From Micromonospora sp. DSM 45708 (GTDB taxonomy: Bacteria; Actinomycetota; Actinomycetes; Mycobacteriales; Micromonosporaceae): a stretch of 64,000 bases of DNA. The stretch is taken from contig NZ_CP154796.1 in assembly GCF_039566955.1 (NCBI RefSeq), positions 4,278,001 through 4,342,000 of the forward strand, in the 5' to 3' direction. Shown here piece after piece: positions 62,969 to 64,000 of the stretch; positions within the stretch are counted from its first letter, which is position 1; the number at the start of each line of letters is the position of its first letter. The position numbers were made by a program, and so were the translations under genes. The notes beneath the pieces were generated by a model. That model was not told the DNA's origin, did not search any database, and was given only the letters and a program-made list of their open reading frames with translations.

Positions 62969-63844
62969 TCAGACGGAGGCGCTGACCATGCCCGACCCCG
63001 TGCCGGCGGCCGAGCCGCCCGGCCGGGAGGCGTAGACGTAGTACCGCACCCACGGCCTCGGATCGTCCTGCCGGGTACGGAGCTGGTAACCGGCGTCGCG
63101 CAGCAACGTGGTGACGGTGTCGAACGTCCGCTGCCAGGACTGGTCCGGCCCGGTGGCCAGGAAGTCGTGACAGGAGACGACGAGGTTGTCGACCATCGAC
63201 AGATGCGGGCGGAACGCGGTGAGCACCTCCGCCTCGGCACCCTCGATGTTCATCTTCAACAGGTCGACCCGGTCGACGCCGAGCGAGCCGAGCACGTCGA
63301 GGAGGGTGCGTCCCCGCACCGCGACACCGCCGGACTCGGCGCTGGTCAGGCTGTTGGCCAGGTGCAGCTGCGTGTCGTCCTCGAGGTGGACGGTCCCCGG
63401 GGTGCCCACCACCGCGCACTCCACCGGAGTGACGTTGCGCAGGCCGTTCAGCTCCACCATGCGGCGCAGGCAGGCGAACGTGCCGGGGTGGGCCTCGACG
63501 CAGACGACCCGGCCCTCGGGACCGACCAGCCGGGAGAAGACCCGGGCCTCGCCGCCGATGCCGGCGCCGATGTCGACCACCGTGTCGCCCGGTCGGGGCC
63601 GGTAGCCGTGCAGGAAGATCTCCTCGGCGGCGTCGTCCTGGGCCCCGGCGGAGGGACCGCCGATCGTCCGGTTGACGACCAGCCCGTCACGGTACCGATG
63701 GACCCAGTGGTCGCCCTCGTGGCGGACCAGGCACAGCGAACGGTCCCGGACCGTCACGTACGCGCTGGCCAGAACGCTTCCCAGCCGCGGATCGAGCCGG
63801 GTGTTGACGACGCCCCGCAGACGGCTTCTCATCGGTCGGTTCAT
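62969..63844 (-). CDS. FkbM-family methyltransferase
   Basis: A 291-residue SAM-dependent methyltransferase of the FkbM type: GDTVVDIGAGIGGEARVFSRLVGPEGRVVCVEAHPGTFACLRRMVELNGL, DLLKMNIEGAEAEVL. FkbM enzymes O-methylate polyketides or sugars; in a polysaccharide cluster it probably methylates a repeat-unit sugar. The N-terminal ~75 residues are an extension before the SAM fold. 156 nt to the end of the window carry no gene that I can support. Confidence 0.87.
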   Translation of the reverse strand: MNRPMRSRLRGVVNTRLDPRLGSVLASAYVTVRDRSLCLVRHEGDHWVHRYRDGLVVNRTIGGPSAGAQDDAAEEIFLHGYRPRPGDTVVDIGAGIGGEARVFSRLVGPEGRVVCVEAHPGTFACLRRMVELNGLRNVTPVECAVVGTPGTVHLEDDTQLHLANSLTSAESGGVAVRGRTLLDVLGSLGVDRVDLLKMNIEGAEAEVLTAFRPHLSMVDNLVVSCHDFLATGPDQSWQRTFDTVTTLLRDAGYQLRTRQDDPRPWVRYYVYASRPGGSAAGTGSGMVSASV

Positions 63845-64000
63845 CTTGGACGGAACTCTCTCTCGGGTTGATCGGAACTCGGCCGTCGTCGACGCGACCG
63901 ACAGAAGACCAACGATCCGGACAAGTCCCCAGATACGCGGCGGGCTCAGCGTCGGATGCCGGCCCAGTCGTGGTGGCGTCGCACCGTCGAGAGGATGAAG

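Overview
The window is very GC-rich DNA with strong G/C third-position bias, many GTG starts, frequent 4-base ATGA/GTGA gene overlaps and many start codons 6-10 nt after a TANNNT-type -10 hexamer. Together with a mycobacterial-type MhuD, a PAC2-family protein, a DmdR/IdeR-type iron box and dispersed palindromes of the kind common in Micromonospora, this suggests a chromosomal segment of a Micromonosporaceae actinomycete (inference; no rRNA or marker gene is present). I see no tRNA, rRNA, CRISPR array, transposase or phage gene.

Layout. 0-9.7 kb: mixed housekeeping and stress genes (HAD phosphatase, GNAT, a CPA1 Na+/H+ antiporter translationally coupled to a UBP zinc-finger protein, a flavin-dependent oxidoreductase, a succinate-semialdehyde dehydrogenase, a GDSL lipoprotein, an EcsC-like protein and a membrane-anchored transglycosylase-like protein). 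10-17.5 kb: PAC2 protein, exonuclease III, MhuD-type haem-degrading enzyme, an intergenic palindrome cluster, a class F-like sortase with its probable surface substrate, TrmB and a DUF3516 helicase. 17.6-23.7 kb: a 1637-residue FG-GAP/BNR repeat protein without signal peptide, plus two small unknown proteins. 23.8-27.9 kb: a ferric-siderophore ABC uptake operon behind two overlapping iron-box-like sites, divergent from a MerR regulator. 28.9-36.5 kb: a phytanoyl-CoA dioxygenase-like protein, cytidine/blasticidin-type deaminase, HrpA helicase, FBP-domain protein, TetR and LysR regulators. 36.6-40 kb: sdhCAB. 40.1-46.3 kb: alcohol dehydrogenase, SDR, MBL hydrolase, dGTPase and nucleotide-sugar dehydrogenase. 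46.5-50.6 kb: Tex with a glycine-rich insert, a small unknown protein and a DUF389 membrane protein. 50.7-63.8 kb: an exopolysaccharide cluster of the Wzx/Wzy type.

How the genes work together. The siderophore importer and MhuD are two routes to iron. The polysaccharide cluster has a monotopic phosphoglycosyl transferase, CapE/FnlA and CapF/FnlB homologues (towards UDP-2-acetamido-2,6-dideoxy-L-hexoses), a WbuB-like transferase, two further GT4 transferases, sugar epimerases, a polymerase, a flippase and an FkbM methyltransferase. The C2-epimerase (FnlC/CapG) that would finish UDP-L-FucNAc is not in the window. Protein functions are assigned by recognised motifs and family resemblance only; no search was run.
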